DNA of 64,000 nucleotides, taken from assembly GCA_004298465.1 (NCBI GenBank), contig SCRT01000017.1, positions 25,581-89,580 on the forward strand, read 5' to 3'. Each line of letters opens with the position of its first letter. Within the stretch, counting starts at the first letter, position 1. The notes under the pieces were generated by a model. The model did no database searches. It saw only the letters and a program-made list of their open reading frames with translations, and was not told the origin of the DNA. The DNA is from Nevskiaceae bacterium (lineage in GTDB: Bacteria > Pseudomonadota > Gammaproteobacteria > Nevskiales > Nevskiaceae). The position numbers and the translations under genes were made by a program. Of this stretch, positions 16,997 to 25,560 are shown piece after piece.

Positions 16997-17746
16997 ATGG
17001 ACGGCTCTGCCCACAACCGTGTCGTGCTCGTCACCGGCGGTGCGCGCCGCATCGGCGCTGCCATCGTGCGCCGGCTGCACGCCGGTGGCTGGCGCGTGGC
17101 GATCCACTGCAACCGCTCGCACGGCGCAGCCGACGCGCTGGCCGCGGCGCTCAATACCGCGCGCCCGGACAGCGCCGCCGTGTTTGCCGCCGACCTGCGT
17201 GCCACCGCCGAGCTGGACACGTTCGTAGCCCGGGTTCACGCCCGCTTCGGCCGCCTCGACGCGCTCGTCAACAATGCTTCGGTCTACTACTCCACGCCGC
17301 TGGCAACGCTCACGGAAGCGGCGTTTGAGGAGCTGACCGGCATCAACCTGAAAGCTCCGCTGTTCCTGACCCGCGCCTGCCTGCCGCACTTTGGCAGCGG
17401 CGCCGCGGTCGTCAACGTGCTGGACGCACTCGCGCTGCGCGCCCGCAGGCACTACGTGGCCTACGGCGCGGCCAAGGCGGCGCTGTGGACGGCGACGGAA
17501 ATCCTCGCCGTGGAACTGGCCCCGGAGGTGCGCGTCAACGGCGTGGCGCCCGGCCACCACATCGCCTGGGAAGAACGCGAACCGCTGTCGGCGGAAGACC
17601 AGGCCGCGGCACCGGAACGCGTGCCGTTGCAGCGCCTCGGCACGCCGGAGGAAGTGGCAGACGCGGTGGGTTTTCTGCTGTCCCCGCAGGCAGCATTCCT
17701 GAATGGCGCGGTGATCCCGGTGGACGGCGGGTTGCGCCTGCTTTAG
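16997..17746 (+). CDS. Pteridine reductase-like SDR (FolM/PTR1 type)
   Basis: A 249-aa SDR with pteridine-reductase marks. The cofactor motif is TGGARRIG with the characteristic Arg, followed by HCNRSHGAAD; NNAS replaces NNAG. The position of the usual catalytic Ser is Asp (VVNVLDA), as in Leishmania PTR1 where an Asp-Tyr-Lys set is used; Tyr and Lys are in YVAYGAAKAAL near residues 155-159. It should reduce dihydrobiopterin, dihydromonapterin or dihydrofolate with NADPH. It ends PVDGGLRLL, nine bases before the convergent NRDE gene. Substrate is inferred from motif only. Confidence 0.85.
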   Translation: MDGSAHNRVVLVTGGARRIGAAIVRRLHAGGWRVAIHCNRSHGAADALAAALNTARPDSAAVFAADLRATAELDTFVARVHARFGRLDALVNNASVYYSTPLATLTEAAFEELTGINLKAPLFLTRACLPHFGSGAAVVNVLDALALRARRHYVAYGAAKAALWTATEILAVELAPEVRVNGVAPGHHIAWEEREPLSAEDQAAAPERVPLQRLGTPEEVADAVGFLLSPQAAFLNGAVIPVDGGLRLL

Positions 17747-17756
17747 CGGATCCGCT
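17745..17756. other. Perfect 12-bp palindrome spanning two convergent stop codons
   Basis: AGCGGATCCGCT includes two bases of the pteridine reductase TAG and the last base of the NRDE-gene TGA on the other strand. It might help end both transcripts but is short and lacks a loop, so it may be chance. Confidence 0.35.
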
Positions 17757-18541
17757 CAGGCTGGCGGCAGTTCCAGCCGCGTTTCCCCTGCTGGCACGCC
17801 GTTGGCGGCAAAGCGCCGTTCGCAGAACACGACGGCGCCCGCCGCACTGACCCGCACCACGCTGGAAGCGCGCGTGCCGTAACGCAGGCCGCGCACGAAT
17901 ACCGGTGCGAGCAGGCGCTCCATGGCCTGCCCGACGCCGGTGTCGGGCAGCGCCGCTTCCGCCACCGATGCATCGTCCGCCAGCGCCACAAGCAAAGGTG
18001 TGCAAGCTGCTTCCGCTGCACCAGGCTGCTTCACCCAACACCCCAGCGCCGTCATCATTTTCACGACCTTCGGCCACGGGCGGCCCTCGACAAAGCTCGG
18101 CGCCCCGTTCGAGACACCGTGCACGCCCGCCGGCACGGACCGCCATGCCGGTGTCGGGCGGTTCGTCGCCCAGACCAGCTCCTGCCCATCCGAGATCAGC
18201 AAATTGAACGGGCCATAGCGGTCTGCATCGCACATCAGCCGTACCGCAGTTTCCGGGGCACGCGCCGCGCCCAGCAGAAAATCCTGCACCAGTGCCCCGC
18301 GTGACCATTCCCCCGGGCCAGGATTCGGCGTGCGGTAGTTCGTGACCGCGGCAAAGCGGCCGCCGCGCCGTGCGCCCATCCAGCTGCCTCCCGCCTGCAG
18401 ATCGCGCCCACCGAGCACCTCGGCGTTTTCCACCCACGGTGCCAGCGCCATCGTCCGCCGGGCGTGGAATTCGTCGCGATTCGCCGCCACGACCAGTGGG
18501 TAGCGCGGGTGAACCTGCCAGGCAAGGGCGATGAGGCACAT
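17756..18541 (-). CDS. NRDE/TANGO2 family protein
   Basis: A 261-aa protein of the TANGO2 (NRDE) family. It begins MCLIAL, with Cys2 in the place expected of an N-terminal nucleophile, followed by the signature VVAANRDEFHARR near residue 20, GGSWMGARRGGRFAAVTNYR near 60 and GVSNGAPSF near 140. The biochemical role of bacterial members is unsettled; the eukaryotic relative is implicated in lipid and heme handling. The start was set at the MCL because family members begin there, although the frame is open further upstream. A pyrimidine-rich leader (18542-18570) precedes it. Confidence 0.88.
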   Translation of the reverse strand: MCLIALAWQVHPRYPLVVAANRDEFHARRTMALAPWVENAEVLGGRDLQAGGSWMGARRGGRFAAVTNYRTPNPGPGEWSRGALVQDFLLGAARAPETAVRLMCDADRYGPFNLLISDGQELVWATNRPTPAWRSVPAGVHGVSNGAPSFVEGRPWPKVVKMMTALGCWVKQPGAAEAACTPLLVALADDASVAEAALPDTGVGQAMERLLAPVFVRGLRYGTRASSVVRVSAAGAVVFCERRFAANGVPAGETRLELPPA

Positions 18542-18678
18542 GGGCGTCAGAAGTGAAGGGTGAGGCAGTGGGGAGATCGGATATTCGAGATGCTGGCATT
18601 GTGGCGCATGCGACAGGCCGCAGCCTTGATGCCCGATGCCCGCTGCTTGCCGCCCGGCGTTGCCGCTATGCTGAGTGC

Positions 18679-19497
18679 ATGAGCCAGCCCACTGCTTACG
18701 AAGCGCGCCGTTACGCGGATCTGTGCGCATGGCGCGACCAGCCACCGCCCCCGGTCCGGCGCGCTTCGGGGAAGGTTGCGCGCCGCGTGACGGACGCCGT
18801 CAGCCTGCTCGTTCCCGCCGCCGTACTGCGCTATGCCTTGCAGGTGGCGCAGGCGGCGGCCGGGCGCCTGCGCGACGAACACTCGATTCTGGAACGCGCC
18901 CACGTCGATGCGCTGAGCGAGCTTGCAGCCGACTCGCTGGAACATTGTGATGCGCTGGCCCGGCAGGTACAGCGCCGCTCCATGCTGATGGCCGGCGCCA
19001 CCGGTGCCGTGTTCGGCGTCACCGGCGCCGCCGGATTGGCAGCGGACATTCCCAGCCTGCTCGTCATCGCGTTTCGCAGCATCCACCGCGTCGGCCTGTG
19101 CTACGGAGAGGACTGCATGCACGACGACGCGCACACCCTTTTGCCGCTCGCGGTGTTCGCGCTGGCCTGTGCCAACACACCGCAGGACAAGCACGCGGCG
19201 TGGACGGCACTCGCGGAACTGGAACGCCACGAGCCGGGCGCACAGGCCCTGCGGAACAGCGCTGTGCGGACCCTGAACCAAGGCATGGCGAAGACCACGG
19301 CAGCGCTGGGCTTCAGCCGCATCGCGCAGCAGGCCAGCACGCGCCTCGGCTGGCGGCTGGCCGGCTCCGCGATTCCCATTGCCGGGGCCGTCATCGGCAG
19401 TTCGGCGAACGCCTGGTACCTGCGCGACATCGCCGCCACCGCCGAGTGCACGTTCCAGTGGCGCTGGCTCCACGCCCACTACCCGGCCCTGCCATGA
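18679..19497 (+). CDS. EcsC-family protein
   Basis: A 272-aa protein resembling the EcsC family. The N-terminal YEARRYADLCAW motif is characteristic, followed by a long helical part and Gly/Ala-rich hydrophobic stretches (GATGAVFGVTGAAGLAADIPSLL near 105-127 and GSAIPIAGAVIGSSANAWYLRDI near 235-257). It is probably membrane-associated. The family is named for a gene of the Bacillus Ecs ABC locus, but there is no transporter here. The end overlaps pyk by four bases (ATGA), so it is translated just ahead of it. Function unknown. Confidence 0.8.
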   Translation: MSQPTAYEARRYADLCAWRDQPPPPVRRASGKVARRVTDAVSLLVPAAVLRYALQVAQAAAGRLRDEHSILERAHVDALSELAADSLEHCDALARQVQRRSMLMAGATGAVFGVTGAAGLAADIPSLLVIAFRSIHRVGLCYGEDCMHDDAHTLLPLAVFALACANTPQDKHAAWTALAELERHEPGAQALRNSAVRTLNQGMAKTTAALGFSRIAQQASTRLGWRLAGSAIPIAGAVIGSSANAWYLRDIAATAECTFQWRWLHAHYPALP

Positions 19498-20927
19498 CGC
19501 GGCGTCGCACCAAGATCGTTGCCACGCTCGGTCCCGCCACCGACTCGCCCGCCGTCATCCGCGAGCTGATCGACGCCGGTTGCGACGTGGTGCGCCTGAA
19601 CTTCTCGCACGGCAGCGCCGCAGACCACGCCCGCCGTGCCCGCATCGTGCGGTCGGCCGCTGCCGCTGCCGGGCGTGACGTCGGCATCCTGGCCGATCTG
19701 CAAGGGCCGAAGATCCGCATCGAGGGCTTTGCCGAAGGGCCGGTGCAGCTCACCGAAGGGCAGTCTTTCGTGATCGACACCGCCATGGGTTCACAGGCCG
19801 GTGACGTCAAGGGCGTCGGCTGTTCCTACCAGCGCCTGCCCGACGACGTGAAAGCCGGTGACAGCCTGCTGCTGAACGACGGCGCCATCGAGCTGTCCGT
19901 GGCGGTCGTGCACGGCTCGCGCATCGAAACCACGGTGCGCGTCGGCGGCCGGCTTTCCGACCGCAAGGGCCTGAACAAGAAGGGTGGGGGACTATCCGCC
20001 GCGGCCCTGACCGACAAGGATCGCGAGGATCTGCACCACGCCGTTGCGCTCGATGCCGACTTCATCGCCGTGTCCTTTCCGCGCTCTGCCGCCGACATGG
20101 CCGAAACACGCGAGCTGATGGCGGCGGCCGGCGGCCACGCGGCACTGGTCGCCAAGATCGAGCGTGCCGAGGCGCTGCCGGAACTGGAAGCCATCATCGC
20201 CGCCTCGGACGCCGTGATGGTGGCGCGCGGCGACCTCGGCGTGGAAATCGGTGATGCGGAACTGCCAGCTTGGCAGAAACGTATCATCACCGCCGCGCGC
20301 GAGGACAACCGCCTGGTCATCACCGCCACGCAGATGATGGAATCCATGATCGCCAGCCCGATCCCGACGCGTGCCGAAATCATGGACGTGGCGAACGCGG
20401 TCCTGGACGGCACCGATGCCGTGATGCTGTCGGCGGAAACAGCCATCGGGAAATACCCGGTGAAAACCGTAGCTGCCATGGCGCGCGTGTGCCGGGGTGC
20501 GGAAGCGCAGTACGAGCGTATCGCACACGGCAACCCGGCACGCTTCGCCGTGCACTTCGAACGCATCGACGAAGCCGTCGCCCGCGCCACGGCGTGGGCG
20601 GCGCGCCACATGAAGGCGGCGGCCATCGTGGCGCTGACGGAATCCGGTGCCACGGCACTGATGATGTCGCGCGGCACGACGCAGGTGCCGATCTTCGCCC
20701 TCACGCCCCACGAACGCACACGCCGGCGCATGGCGCTGTGCAGCGGTGTCTACCCCTACGCTTTCGAGCCCGCCGACCTTTCCGGCACGCACCCGAGCCT
20801 GGAAGCCATCGCCCTGCTGCGCGAGCGGGGCGTGCTGCAACCCGGCGACCGCGTCCTCGTCACGCGGGGGGAATTCACCGGCCCCGGCGGAACGAACACC
20901 ATGAAAATCCTCTCGGTGCCGGAATGA
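19494..20927 (+). CDS. pyk: Pyruvate kinase
   Basis: A 477-aa glycolytic enzyme converting phosphoenolpyruvate and ADP to pyruvate and ATP. Diagnostic segments: TKIVATLGPATDSP at the N-terminus, RLNFSHGS with substrate Arg/Asn/Ser, LADLQGPKIRIEG, LNKKGGGLS, the active-site VAKIERAEALPELE with Lys/Glu, MVARGDLGVEIG, and ATQMMESMI. The allosteric C-terminal domain is complete, ending GTNTMKILSVPE. The ATG overlaps the EcsC-like stop. Confidence 0.96.
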   Translation: MTRRRTKIVATLGPATDSPAVIRELIDAGCDVVRLNFSHGSAADHARRARIVRSAAAAAGRDVGILADLQGPKIRIEGFAEGPVQLTEGQSFVIDTAMGSQAGDVKGVGCSYQRLPDDVKAGDSLLLNDGAIELSVAVVHGSRIETTVRVGGRLSDRKGLNKKGGGLSAAALTDKDREDLHHAVALDADFIAVSFPRSAADMAETRELMAAAGGHAALVAKIERAEALPELEAIIAASDAVMVARGDLGVEIGDAELPAWQKRIITAAREDNRLVITATQMMESMIASPIPTRAEIMDVANAVLDGTDAVMLSAETAIGKYPVKTVAAMARVCRGAEAQYERIAHGNPARFAVHFERIDEAVARATAWAARHMKAAAIVALTESGATALMMSRGTTQVPIFALTPHERTRRRMALCSGVYPYAFEPADLSGTHPSLEAIALLRERGVLQPGDRVLVTRGEFTGPGGTNTMKILSVPE

Positions 20928-20937
20928 TCCCACGACC

Positions 20938-21636
20938 ATGACCGCCTCCTCCTTCCGCATCTTCGGCCACCGTGGCGCGCGGGCCCACGCGCCGGAAAAC
21001 ACCCTGCTGGGGCTGGAAACCGGCATCCGCCTCGGCGCTGATTGGCTGGAATTCGACGTTCATCAGCATCCCGACGGTGAACTCGTGCTGCTGCACGACG
21101 CCAGCGTGGACCGCACCACAAACGGCCATGGCCCGCTCGACGAACTGGGCTGGGCCGAACTGCGCGCGCTCGACGCCGGCCACGGCGAGCGCATCCCGAC
21201 ACTGGCGGAAGCGCTGCAGTGCATCGACCAACGCGCCGGCGTGAACGTGGAACTGAAAAGCTTCGGCGGCGCCGGGGCGGCGCTGGCCGCCGAATTGCAG
21301 CGCGCCATCGACACTGGCTGGCCGGTGGAGCGGTTCCTCGTCTCCTCGTTCCACCTGCCGGAACTGCGAGAGTTCAAGCGCCTGGCCCCTTCCATCCCCA
21401 TCGGCGCACTGGTCGGCGGCGTGCCGCTGGACTGGGCCGCCTGTGCCGTGCAGCTCGGCGCCGCCAGCCTCAACGTGGACGCGGAATTTGCCGATGCCCG
21501 CCTCGTCGCCGACGCGCACGCCCACGGCGTCCGCGTCTACGCCTACACGGTGAATGACGTGCCCGAAATGCGCCGCCTGCAGGCACTCGGCGTGGACGGC
21601 GTGTTCACCGATTATCCTGAACGCCGGCCCAACTGA
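20938..21636 (+). CDS. Glycerophosphodiester phosphodiesterase
   Basis: A 232-aa cytosolic GDPD that splits glycerophosphodiesters to glycerol 3-phosphate and an alcohol. The TIM-barrel motifs are complete: GHRGARAHAPENTLLG (catalytic His, Arg and metal Glu), LEFDVHQHPDGELVLLHD (Glu/Asp/His) and VNVELKS near residue 102 for the metal. The C-terminal end has VYAYTVNDVPEMRRLQALGVDGVFTDYP. No signal peptide, so it is like UgpQ rather than GlpQ. It follows pyk by ten bases and probably shares its transcript. Confidence 0.94.
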   Translation: MTASSFRIFGHRGARAHAPENTLLGLETGIRLGADWLEFDVHQHPDGELVLLHDASVDRTTNGHGPLDELGWAELRALDAGHGERIPTLAEALQCIDQRAGVNVELKSFGGAGAALAAELQRAIDTGWPVERFLVSSFHLPELREFKRLAPSIPIGALVGGVPLDWAACAVQLGAASLNVDAEFADARLVADAHAHGVRVYAYTVNDVPEMRRLQALGVDGVFTDYPERRPN

Positions 21637-21663
21637 TCCCGCCCCGCCTACGAGGAACACGAC

Positions 21664-22020
21664 ATGAACGACGCCAGCTTTTCGCCCGCTCCGGAACGGT
21701 ACCGGAATACGACCTGGCTGGTCTATGGCCTGTATGCCGCGGGGCTGTTCACCGGCGGGCTCATCACGCTCGCCGGGCTGATCGTCGCCTACATCAAGCG
21801 CCCGGACGTCGCCGGAATGCCGTTCGCGGCACATCTGACATGGCTGATCCGCACGTTCTGGCTGTCGCTGCTGGGCTACGTCGTCGGCGGCCTGCTGGCC
21901 TGGGCCGGTATCGGCTACGTGATTCTCGCCGCCGTCTCGGTGTGGTATCTGTATCGTCTCATCAAGGGTTTCATCTACCTTAACGACGGCAAGCCGCTCG
22001 ACGCCCAGGCGTGGTTCTGA
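21664..22020 (+). CDS. Small membrane protein, DUF4870-like
   Basis: A 118-aa integral membrane protein with three or four hydrophobic helices (about residues 17-45, 62-80 and 84-108). The pattern of YGLYAAGLFTGGLITLAGLIVAYIKRPDVAG, HLTWLIRTFW and a final aromatic-rich helix YLYRLIKGFIYLNDGKP matches DUF4870-type proteins, distantly similar to Tic20. Function unknown. GAGGA lies at a good distance from the ATG; it follows the glycerophosphodiesterase. Confidence 0.75.
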   Translation: MNDASFSPAPERYRNTTWLVYGLYAAGLFTGGLITLAGLIVAYIKRPDVAGMPFAAHLTWLIRTFWLSLLGYVVGGLLAWAGIGYVILAAVSVWYLYRLIKGFIYLNDGKPLDAQAWF

Positions 22021-22062
22021 CACGCCAACCGATCCAAACACTCACAGCAGGCAAGCATTCCA

Positions 22063-22755
22063 ATGCAAGCCATCATTCTCCAGCACGCGGATTTCGAAGG
22101 CACCGGCGCCATCGCCGGCTGGCTCGCGCGGCACCACTGCACGCTGCACGTCGTCCATCTCGACCACGGCCAGCGCTTGCCCCATCCGCTGGCGGCGGAG
22201 CTGGCAATCGCCATGGGTGGTCCGATGAGCGTCAACGACACCACACGCCTGCCGTGGCTGGCGGACGAACGCGAATGGCTGCGCGCCCGCGCCACCGCGG
22301 ACCTGCCGACGCTGGGCGTGTGCCTCGGCGCCCAGCAGCTCGCGGCCGCGCTCGGGGCCGTCGTCCGTGCGGGAGCGCACAAGGAAATCGGCTGGTTCGA
22401 CGTACGCGCCTCCACGCCGACGGGCAGCGACACATTCCGTTTCCCGGACAGCCTGCACGCCTTCCACTGGCACGGCGACACGTTCGCGCTGCCGCACGAC
22501 GCACAACGCCTCGCCAGCAGCGTCGCCTGCCATGAACAGGGCTTCCAGCTGGGGCAGCACGTCATCGGCCTGCAGTGTCATCTGGAAGCCACGCCGGAAA
22601 CCGTCGCGGGCATGGTCCAGGCCGGCGGGGCGGAAATTTCAGCCGGCGGTGAGTGGGTGCAGGACGCGACGCGGATCCTTTCAGCTTCTCCTGCGGACTA
22701 CCAAAGCCTGCACGCCGTCCTGAATGCGGTGCTCGACCATCTTTGCGCCGGGTAG
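22063..22755 (+). CDS. Class I glutamine amidotransferase-like protein
   Basis: A 230-aa stand-alone GATase1-fold protein. The triad is in place: Cys87 in GVCLGAQQ, His173 and Glu175 in LQCHLEATPE. The oxyanion-loop GGPM is at residues 52-55. It resembles the GuaA-like family often annotated as GMP synthase glutamine amidotransferase domain or gamma-glutamyl hydrolase of polyamine catabolism (PuuD), but no partner synthetase is adjacent. Cytosolic. It ends nine bases from the convergent old-yellow-enzyme gene. Confidence 0.88.
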   Translation: MQAIILQHADFEGTGAIAGWLARHHCTLHVVHLDHGQRLPHPLAAELAIAMGGPMSVNDTTRLPWLADEREWLRARATADLPTLGVCLGAQQLAAALGAVVRAGAHKEIGWFDVRASTPTGSDTFRFPDSLHAFHWHGDTFALPHDAQRLASSVACHEQGFQLGQHVIGLQCHLEATPETVAGMVQAGGAEISAGGEWVQDATRILSASPADYQSLHAVLNAVLDHLCAG

Positions 22756-22764
22756 CGGCAAGCC

Positions 22765-24015
22765 TCAGGCGCGCTGCCGCGTCCTGAATGTACCCCAGCC
22801 GCTGTGCCAGACCGTACCGAGCAGCGCGCGCACGGCGCTTTCGTCGGCGTGCGGCTCCCCGCCATTCGCCATGCGCTTGAGCTGACGCGCGTACCACGTG
22901 ACTTCCAGCAGCGCGGTGCGGTCGACCAAGCCGATGCCGGTCTTGATGGGGCGCACCTGACAGGCGCTGTCCTGTCCCCGCAGCAGGGCGGCCGGCGCAT
23001 CCGGGTCCATGGCGACAAGGCGTCCCAGGCCGACGAGATCGAAGGCACCGGACGCCAGCGCGGTGTTCATCCCCGCAAAGCTGCGGAATCCGCCGGTCAC
23101 CATGAGCGGCGCCTTCACTCCGCTGCGGATGCGCTCGGCGAAATCCAGGAAGTAGGCTTCGCGCGCGATCGTGGAAGGCTTGCGGGTTTCGGCCGTGGTG
23201 CCGGTCATGACCGGCACTTCGTAGGTGCCACCGGAAATTTCGACGAGGTCGATGCCGGCCGCATCGAGCGCGCGGATCACATCCATCGACTCGTCTTCCG
23301 TGAAGCCGCCACGCTGGAAATCCGCGGAATTCAACTTGATGCCGACAGGGAAGTCGGCGCCCACGCGACGGCGGATTTCGGCGTACACCGCCAGCACGAA
23401 GCGGCGGCGTTTTTCTGCGCTGCCACCCCACTCATCCGTGCGCTGGTTGTGGTGCGGGGACAGGAATTGGCTGACGAGGTAGCCGTGCGCGCCGTGGATC
23501 TGCACACCGCCGAAGCCCGCTTCGCGCGCGATCTCGGCAGCGCGGCCAAAGCGCAGGATGAGGTCGTGGATCTCGTCCACCCGCAATTCGCGCGGCGCGT
23601 CGAAGAACGCCTGCAGATCCTTGCGGAACGGGATGGCGGAAGGTGCCACTGGATCGCGGTTCAGTCCTTTCGGGGACTGCTTTCCGGGATGGTTGAGCTG
23701 CATCCACAACGCCACACCGTGGTCGGAAGCGGCGTGTGCCCACTGCCGCAGCAAGGGCAAGTCGGCATCGTCTTCCAGCACGACATTGCCGGGTTCGCCC
23801 AGTGCGCGACGATCGATCATCACGTTGCCGGTAATCAGCAGGCCGGGTCCGGAACGCGCCCAGCGTTCATACAGCCGCGGCAGCTGCGGCGTGACATGGT
23901 TCGTCCACGAACCCAGGGCTTCGCTCATCGCCGATTTCGCGATACGGTTGGCGAGTACGGTGCCGTTCGGCAGCGTCAGCGGGCGGGCCAGCAGATTGGA
24001 GGCAGGTACGATCAC
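22765..24015 (-). CDS. NADH:flavin oxidoreductase (old yellow enzyme family)
   Basis: A 416-aa FMN-dependent ene-reductase-type enzyme. Features: RIAKSAMSEALG near residue 27, LWMQLNHPGKQ with the flavin-site Gln/His near 100, the GVQIHGAHGYLVSQFLSP signature near 170, FPVGIKLNS near 218 and a late TGGFRS/ GRLVAMDPD part for phosphate binding. The 2Fe-2S/4Fe-4S C-terminal extension of 2,4-dienoyl-CoA reductases is absent. GTG at 24015 begins the conserved domain; the frame is open upstream but crosses the operator and the ArsR gene. The divergent regulator and SMR exporter suggest a response to a reactive electrophile or drug-like compound. Confidence 0.9.
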   Translation of the reverse strand: MIVPASNLLARPLTLPNGTVLANRIAKSAMSEALGSWTNHVTPQLPRLYERWARSGPGLLITGNVMIDRRALGEPGNVVLEDDADLPLLRQWAHAASDHGVALWMQLNHPGKQSPKGLNRDPVAPSAIPFRKDLQAFFDAPRELRVDEIHDLILRFGRAAEIAREAGFGGVQIHGAHGYLVSQFLSPHHNQRTDEWGGSAEKRRRFVLAVYAEIRRRVGADFPVGIKLNSADFQRGGFTEDESMDVIRALDAAGIDLVEISGGTYEVPVMTGTTAETRKPSTIAREAYFLDFAERIRSGVKAPLMVTGGFRSFAGMNTALASGAFDLVGLGRLVAMDPDAPAALLRGQDSACQVRPIKTGIGLVDRTALLEVTWYARQLKRMANGGEPHADESAVRALLGTVWHSGWGTFRTRQRA

Positions 24016-24056
24016 GGGCGAACCCTGGAGGAATGGGATGCGCAAGATAATTAATG

Positions 24057-24082
24057 ATTCGATAGTTGTCAAACTAACGAAT
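24057..24082. promoter_or_regulatory. 26-bp inverted-repeat operator between the OYE and ArsR genes
   Basis: ATTCGATAGTT (24057-24067) and AACTAACGAAT (24072-24082) form 11-bp arms with one mismatch and a 4-base spacer. It lies in the 98-bp divergent gap, in an AT-rich island where promoters of both genes should fall. This is the form expected for a winged-helix ArsR-type dimer, so the adjacent regulator probably controls both directions and itself. Confidence 0.75.
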
Positions 24083-24113
24083 CGCGTAGAATATTTGCGT
24101 TCACGCCCGCCTG

Positions 24114-24431
24114 ATGCCCATGCCTGCTTCCCCCGATACCCCTTCGCTGCGCGCGCTCGCAGAAGCTTTCCGCGCCCTGTCCAATCCGAACCGGCTGGCG
24201 ATGTACCGGGAACTGCTGGTGCATCACGACCACAGTGTGAAAAGCTGCGCCTTGCAGGATCTCGTCGACCGGCTGGACATCGGTGCGCCGACCGTGTCGC
24301 ACCACACCCGCGAGCTGGTGGTGGCGGGCCTCGTGGAAGTGGAACGCTCAGGGCGCTACCTGCACTGCCGCCTGAACGACGAAATGCGGGCACGCCTTGC
24401 GCAGTTCTTCGACGCTCCTTGCGGGGACTGA
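24114..24431 (+). CDS. ArsR-family transcriptional regulator
   Basis: A 105-aa winged-helix repressor of the ArsR/SmtB fold. The helices ALAEAFRALSNPNRLAMYREL (residues about 15-34), DLVDRLDIGAPTVSHHTRELVVAGLV (recognition helix) and the wing VERSGRYLHCRL are clear. The metal-binding ELCVCDL motif of arsenic or cadmium sensors is missing; single cysteines near residues 44, 83 and 103 could sense thiol-reactive compounds. It is divergent from the old yellow enzyme and three bases upstream of an SMR exporter. ATG 24114 or 24120 could be the start; neither has a clear ribosome site. Confidence 0.9.
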   Translation: MPMPASPDTPSLRALAEAFRALSNPNRLAMYRELLVHHDHSVKSCALQDLVDRLDIGAPTVSHHTRELVVAGLVEVERSGRYLHCRLNDEMRARLAQFFDAPCGD

Positions 24432-24434
24432 AGG

Positions 24435-24776
24435 ATGCTGTACAACTGGCTGCTGCTGGGGCTTGCCATCATCGCTGAAGTCACCGCCACCTCAGCGCTG
24501 AAGGCTTCCGACGGATTCACCCGTCCCGGTCCGGTCATCCTCGTCGTGGCCGGTTACGGCCTGGCGTTCTACCTGATGTCCGTTACGCTGCGCGTACTGC
24601 CGATGGGCGTGGTCTACGCCGTGTGGTCGGGCGTCGGGATCGTGCTGATCGCCGCCATCGGCTGGCTGGTGTTCGGCCAGCGGCTAGACCTGCCCGCCGT
24701 GATCGGCATTGCGCTCATCATCGCCGGAGTCGGGGTGCTCAACCTCGCATCGCAGGGCGCCCCGCCGCCGCAGTGA
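24435..24776 (+). CDS. Small multidrug resistance (SMR) exporter, EmrE type
   Basis: A 113-aa four-helix inner-membrane antiporter. The proton/drug-coupling Glu is residue 15 in IIAEVTATSALK, with the following GFTRPGP loop, the YxxSxxLxxLPMGVVYAVWSG block in helices 2-3 and the GQRLDLPAVIGIALIIAGV helix 4. SMR proteins work as antiparallel dimers to expel cationic lipophilic compounds. Only three bases separate it from the ArsR gene, so it is likely induced together with it. Six bases from the convergent mlaA stop. Confidence 0.93.
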   Translation: MLYNWLLLGLAIIAEVTATSALKASDGFTRPGPVILVVAGYGLAFYLMSVTLRVLPMGVVYAVWSGVGIVLIAAIGWLVFGQRLDLPAVIGIALIIAGVGVLNLASQGAPPPQ

Positions 24777-24782
24777 TCCTCA

Positions 24783-25541
24783 TCACTTCGCTGTTGCGGC
24801 CGGCGCTGGCGTCGACGCCTCGTCTTCCGGCGGCGGATAGAGCAGGTCGTCATCCTGCGGCGGATTGCCGTCGTAGACCTGCGACCGCCGATGCTGTAGA
24901 TAGGCGGTGCGGATGAAGATATAGGGGTCGAACTGCGATTCCAGCAGGCTGTCCGTGCCCAGCAGGTTGGCCCGCAGGTTCACGACCTGCAGGGCGGAAA
25001 CACTATATTTCGGCACGTCGTAACCGCTGGCCAGGTAGTACGTCGGCGTGGTGAAGATGCCGGCCGCGCGGCCCACCGCATCGCGGTTGTCCGTCGGCCC
25101 CATGAACGGGACCATGAGGAACCAGCCCGGCCCGACGCCCCAGTGGCCGAAAGTCTGGCCGAAGTCCTCGTCATGCGATGGCAGGCCAATGTTGGAACCC
25201 ACGTCCACGAGCCCACCGATGCCGTAGGACGAATTCACCACGAAGCGCAGCAGGTCCTGGCCACTCTGCAGGAACTTCGCCTGCAGAAAGTCGTTGATAA
25301 CGACGGTGGGGTAATTCAGGTTCGCAAAGAAATTCGTGATGCCCTGTCGCGCCAGCGCGGGAACGGCCCACGTGTAGGCTTTCGCCACCGGCTTCATGAC
25401 CAGCCGATCAGCTTCGGTATTGAAGCCATAAACCTTGCGGTTCACCGTCTCCAGCGGATCGGCCGGGTCGGTCGGCGGCGTATGCGCACAACCCGCAAGC
25501 AGCGTGACAGCCAGCACGGCAGGAATCAGCAAACGTTTCAT
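24783..25541 (-). CDS. mlaA: Outer-membrane lipid asymmetry lipoprotein MlaA (VacJ)
   Basis: A 252-aa outer-membrane lipoprotein that removes misplaced phospholipids from the outer leaflet and hands them to MlaC. The signal ends with the lipobox LLAGC (Cys19); DPLETVNRKVYGFN follows, then FFANLNYPTVVINDFLQAKF, the GLPSHDEDFGQTFGHWGVG motif near residue 124 and the PYIFIRTAYLQHR tail. Its start was set at the MKRLLIP signal. It is the last gene of an unbroken mlaFEDCBA operon; in E. coli mlaA is unlinked, so linkage here gives the complete system in one unit. Confidence 0.95.
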   Translation of the reverse strand: MKRLLIPAVLAVTLLAGCAHTPPTDPADPLETVNRKVYGFNTEADRLVMKPVAKAYTWAVPALARQGITNFFANLNYPTVVINDFLQAKFLQSGQDLLRFVVNSSYGIGGLVDVGSNIGLPSHDEDFGQTFGHWGVGPGWFLMVPFMGPTDNRDAVGRAAGIFTTPTYYLASGYDVPKYSVSALQVVNLRANLLGTDSLLESQFDPYIFIRTAYLQHRRSQVYDGNPPQDDDLLYPPPEDEASTPAPAATAK

Positions 25542-25560
25542 CTTTTGTCCCCGTTCACGG

